Of a DNA stretch of 17,964 nucleotides, positions 16,037 to 17,964 are shown piece by piece. Origin of the DNA: Phycisphaerales bacterium. GTDB taxonomy: Bacteria > Planctomycetota > Phycisphaerae > Tepidisphaerales > Tepidisphaeraceae. The translations under genes and the position numbers were made by a program. The first letter of the stretch is position 1. Every line of letters begins with the position of its first letter. The stretch spans positions 15,722 to 33,685 of the forward strand of contig PMAK01000027.1 of assembly GCA_003153655.1 (NCBI GenBank), read 5' to 3'. The notes under the pieces were generated by a model. It did not search any database. It was given only the letters and a program-made list of their open reading frames with translations, and was not told the origin of the DNA.

Positions 16037-17581
16037 ATGAAATTCGTTGAATTGGGGCTCTCTGAGCCCCTGCTCCGCGCCGTTGCCGCGGAAGGCTACG
16101 CTGTTGCTACGCCTGTTCAGGCGCAGTCGATTCCTCACGTACTTGAAGGCCGGGATTTGCTCGGCTGTGCTCAGACGGGCACAGGAAAAACGGCGGCGTT
16201 CGCGCTGCCGATTCTTCATCGTCTTACTTCTACTCCGGTTGTTGCCGGGCGCGGCGCTCGCACCCGCTGTTTGATTCTCTGTCCGACGCGCGAGCTTGCG
16301 ACGCAGATCGCGGGGGATTTTCGCACGTATGGGAAAAATCTTCGATTCCGCGTTGCCGTGATTTTCGGCGGCGTGAGCCAGCATTCGCAGGTGCAGGCGC
16401 TGCGCCAGGGCGTGGATATTGTTGTTGCCACCCCGGGTCGGTTGCTTGATCTGATCGGTCAGGGTCATGCGGATTTACGCGGCGTTGAGACGGTAGTTCT
16501 CGACGAAGCGGATCGCATGCTGGACATGGGTTTTATTCACGACATTCGAAAGATTGTTTCGCGGTTGCCGGCGCAGCGCCAGACGCTGCTGTTCTCGGCG
16601 ACAATGCCGCCGGAGATTCGGCGATTGGCGGATTCGCTTTTGAAGAATCCGGCGAGCGTTCAGATCACGCCGGTTTCGGCGACGGCCGAGGGGATCAAGG
16701 AATCGGTTTATTTTGTTGAGAAGCGGCATAAGCCGGCGCTATTGGCGCATCTGTTCAACAAGCTGCCGATGTCGCGGGCGATTGTGTTTACCCGCACGAA
16801 GCATGGGGCGGACCGCGTGGTGCGGCAGCTTCAGACTTATGGCATCCGATCCGAAGCGATTCATGGGAATAAGAGCCAGAACGCACGGCAGCGGGCTTTG
16901 GAAAATTTCCGGGCAAGCAAAACGCCGGTGCTGGTGGCGACGGATATCGCTTCTCGCGGGATTGATATTGATGATGTTTCGCACGTGGTGAATTTTGATG
17001 TGTCGCATGAGCCGGAGACTTATATCCATCGCATCGGCCGCACCGCGCGGGCTGGGGCGAAGGGTGAGGCAGTTTCATTCTGCGATCGGGAAGAACGCGG
17101 CAGCCTGAAGCTGATTGAGAAGCTGATTCGGCGGCCTATTCCGGTGATGAATGATCATCCGGTTTATCAGAATGAGCCCGCGGCGGCTGCGGCGAACGGG
17201 CACGCGGCGGCCGGGAACGGGCATCGGCAATCTGCTCCTATTGAACATGTTCCACGTCATGCATCGAAGCATGGTGCGCGTCGAGGAGAGGAACATGCTC
17301 CACGTCATGCGGCGCAGCATTCGCCGCGTCATGAAGGCCAGCATGCACCTCATCAAGGAGGGCAGCATGCGCCTCGGCAGGGAGCGCAACACGCGCCGCA
17401 TCACGCAGCGCAGAATGGGCCGCGACATCCGGCGGCTCAGGGGCAGAAGCCTCGGCATCCGGCGACCGGTGGGCAGCAGCATTCGCAGCCACGGCCGGAG
17501 CATCAGAAGCCGGGGAAGCGGCGGTTTGGGCCGGCTTCGGTTCATCCGCGTGATCGCGGGCGGAAGCCTGTGCATGCGTGA
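16037..17581 (+). CDS. DEAD-box RNA helicase, RhlE-like, with His-rich repeat tail
   Basis: 514 residues. The helicase core (about 1-385) has all motifs: Q motif [23 protein letters not shown] (45-52), Ia PTRELA, Ib TPGRLLD, II DEAD (156-159), III SAT (187-189), [33 protein letters not shown] (331-340). Such enzymes unwind short RNA duplexes in ribosome assembly, mRNA decay or cold growth. From about residue 385 the tail is low complexity and basic. Residues 403-466 are eight tandem octapeptides with consensus QHAPRHAA-like spacing, and the end is Arg/Lys/Pro-rich. Basic tails in this family bind RNA nonspecifically; the His richness is unusual. The ATG at 16037 has AAAGGA 6 bases upstream. 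Confidence 0.93.
   Translation: MKFVELGLSEPLLRAVAAEGYAVATPVQAQSIPHVLEGRDLLGCAQTGTGKTAAFALPILHRLTSTPVVAGRGARTRCLILCPTRELATQIAGDFRTYGKNLRFRVAVIFGGVSQHSQVQALRQGVDIVVATPGRLLDLIGQGHADLRGVETVVLDEADRMLDMGFIHDIRKIVSRLPAQRQTLLFSATMPPEIRRLADSLLKNPASVQITPVSATAEGIKESVYFVEKRHKPALLAHLFNKLPMSRAIVFTRTKHGADRVVRQLQTYGIRSEAIHGNKSQNARQRALENFRASKTPVLVATDIASRGIDIDDVSHVVNFDVSHEPETYIHRIGRTARAGAKGEAVSFCDREERGSLKLIEKLIRRPIPVMNDHPVYQNEPAAAAANGHAAAGNGHRQSAPIEHVPRHASKHGARRGEEHAPRHAAQHSPRHEGQHAPHQGGQHAPRQGAQHAPHHAAQNGPRHPAAQGQKPRHPATGGQQHSQPRPEHQKPGKRRFGPASVHPRDRGRKPVHA
17243..17434 (+). repeat. Eight tandem 24-bp units encoding His-rich octapeptides
   Basis: Eight consecutive 24-bp units, in frame with the helicase, each coding eight residues of the form [E/Q/K]-[H/N]-x-[P/A]-[R/H]-[H/Q/R]-x-x. 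His occupies position 2 in seven of eight units. The units are diverged at the DNA level, so the array is old or selected at protein level. Confidence 0.85.
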
Positions 17582-17610
17582 TATCCCTGGGTGATTCCGG
17601 CAGAATATTT

Positions 17611-17703
17611 AACCGCAGAGTTCGCGGAGACCGCGGAGAATACGGAGGGCATTCAGTTGCCGCTTCTCTGTGTCTTTCTCCGCGATCTCTGCGTTCTCCG
17701 CAG
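17611..17703. repeat. Inverted, internally periodic GCGGAGA repeat
   Basis: The left arm (17611-17649) is built of short units such as CGCAGAG, CGCGGAGA and CGCGGAGAA about 9 bp apart. The right arm (17666-17703) carries the complement of the same units in reverse order. Arms are imperfect. Similar 'CGCAGAG/CGCGGAG' intergenic repeats are, from memory, common in Planctomycetota and Verrucomicrobiota and unusual in Hyphomicrobiales. It follows the helicase stop by 30 bp and may end transcripts as a long hairpin. Confidence 0.7.
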
Positions 17704-17913
17704 TCCAATATTGGCTCAAATATTGGGGGCTTCCGTGAAAGATCAAAAAAGTTGCCCTCTGTGATTTCATTTCGGGGAGTCCATCCCAGCCTCTTCCAAT
17801 TTGTGGCTGAGCCTCTAATCGTTTAGTCTAATATTCGGCGGCAAAGGATGACCTGCCCGCGGATGATTTTTGGTCATTTCCGCGGGAGTAAACGCTTACG
17901 TTGGACGTGAGCA
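17704..17913. other. Non-coding stretch with small palindromes
   Basis: Together with the repeat upstream this makes a gene-free stretch of more than 300 bp after the helicase. It holds a small AT-rich inverted repeat (CCAATATT with AATATTGG-type arms, around 17705-17726) and a hairpin at 17856-17886 with arms CCCGCGGA/TCCGCGGG and an extra inner TGA/TCA pairing. No T-run follows the hairpin, so it is not a standard terminator; it may belong to the 5' region of the next gene. Confidence 0.5.
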
Positions 17914-17964
17914 ATGACTTCAATTCTGAGCGGTATCGTGAGCGAACCCGGCGACCTGCGGTCG
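17914..17964 (+). CDS. Possible start of a gene cut by the window end
   Basis: An ATG with a weak upstream GGACGTGAG opens a frame that stays open for 17 codons to the last base (MTSILSGIVSEPGDLRS). Too short to identify. Confidence 0.3.
   Translation, partial: MTSILSGIVSEPGDLRS

Noticed and set aside
15862..16050. 62-codon frame in the helicase leader
   Set aside because: Begins inside the likely promoter, has no ribosome site and overlaps the helicase start.
17243..17434. Possible CRISPR-like array because of the regular 24-bp period
   Set aside because: No unique spacers; the units are in-frame codons of the helicase tail.
17578..17826. 82-codon frame after the helicase
   Set aside because: It reads through the inverted GCGGAGA repeat; Arg/Ser-rich product of repeat DNA.

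Overview
The window appears to hold two compositionally different parts that meet inside one gene near position 11,740. I see no obvious new defence or mobile system. The most unusual signal is this seam.

Left part (1 to about 11,740). This looks like a high-GC alphaproteobacterium of the Hyphomicrobiales (Bradyrhizobium/Xanthobacteraceae-like). The evidence is a DUF1236 protein, two sites matching the alphaproteobacterial EcfG general-stress promoter (GGAAC-N16/17-CGTT), dispersed palindromes typical of that group, and third codon positions dominated by C and G. In order it holds: the end of a cupin protein; a convergent TcuA-like flavoprotein; an SDR with Phe in place of the catalytic Tyr; an MccB-type carboxyltransferase with a likely TTG start; two EcfG-type stress genes (DUF1236 and CsbD) each followed by a terminator-like hairpin; a second cupin protein; a GST/rhodanese pair on the minus strand; a DUF599 membrane protein; a nucleoside deaminase broken by an in-frame TAG; a small membrane peptide; and a tight minus-strand run queC, VUT transporter (queuosine precursor), RraA-like protein.

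Right part (about 11,740 to 17,964). The plus strand becomes G+T-rich whatever the gene direction: plus-strand genes end codons in G/T and minus-strand genes in A/C. Genes: the N-terminus of an aldo/keto reductase, a divergent secreted alpha/beta hydrolase, an internally deleted aldo/keto reductase, a Dabb protein, a YhiN-family flavoprotein overlapping rsmH by 4 bp, a divergent DEAD-box helicase with a His-rich octapeptide-repeat tail, and a non-coding tract of inverted GCGGAGA-type repeats. The RsmH motif variant, its position outside a division cluster and the repeat tract suggest a non-proteobacterial source, perhaps Planctomycetota; this is inference from remembered family patterns.

The aldo/keto reductase at 11,029-11,868 spans the seam, and the change falls at or just upstream of the conserved GYRHIDTA motif. 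Either an assembler joined two genomes through a shared motif, or a real recombination event occurred. Functional links across this point should not be trusted until read coverage is checked.
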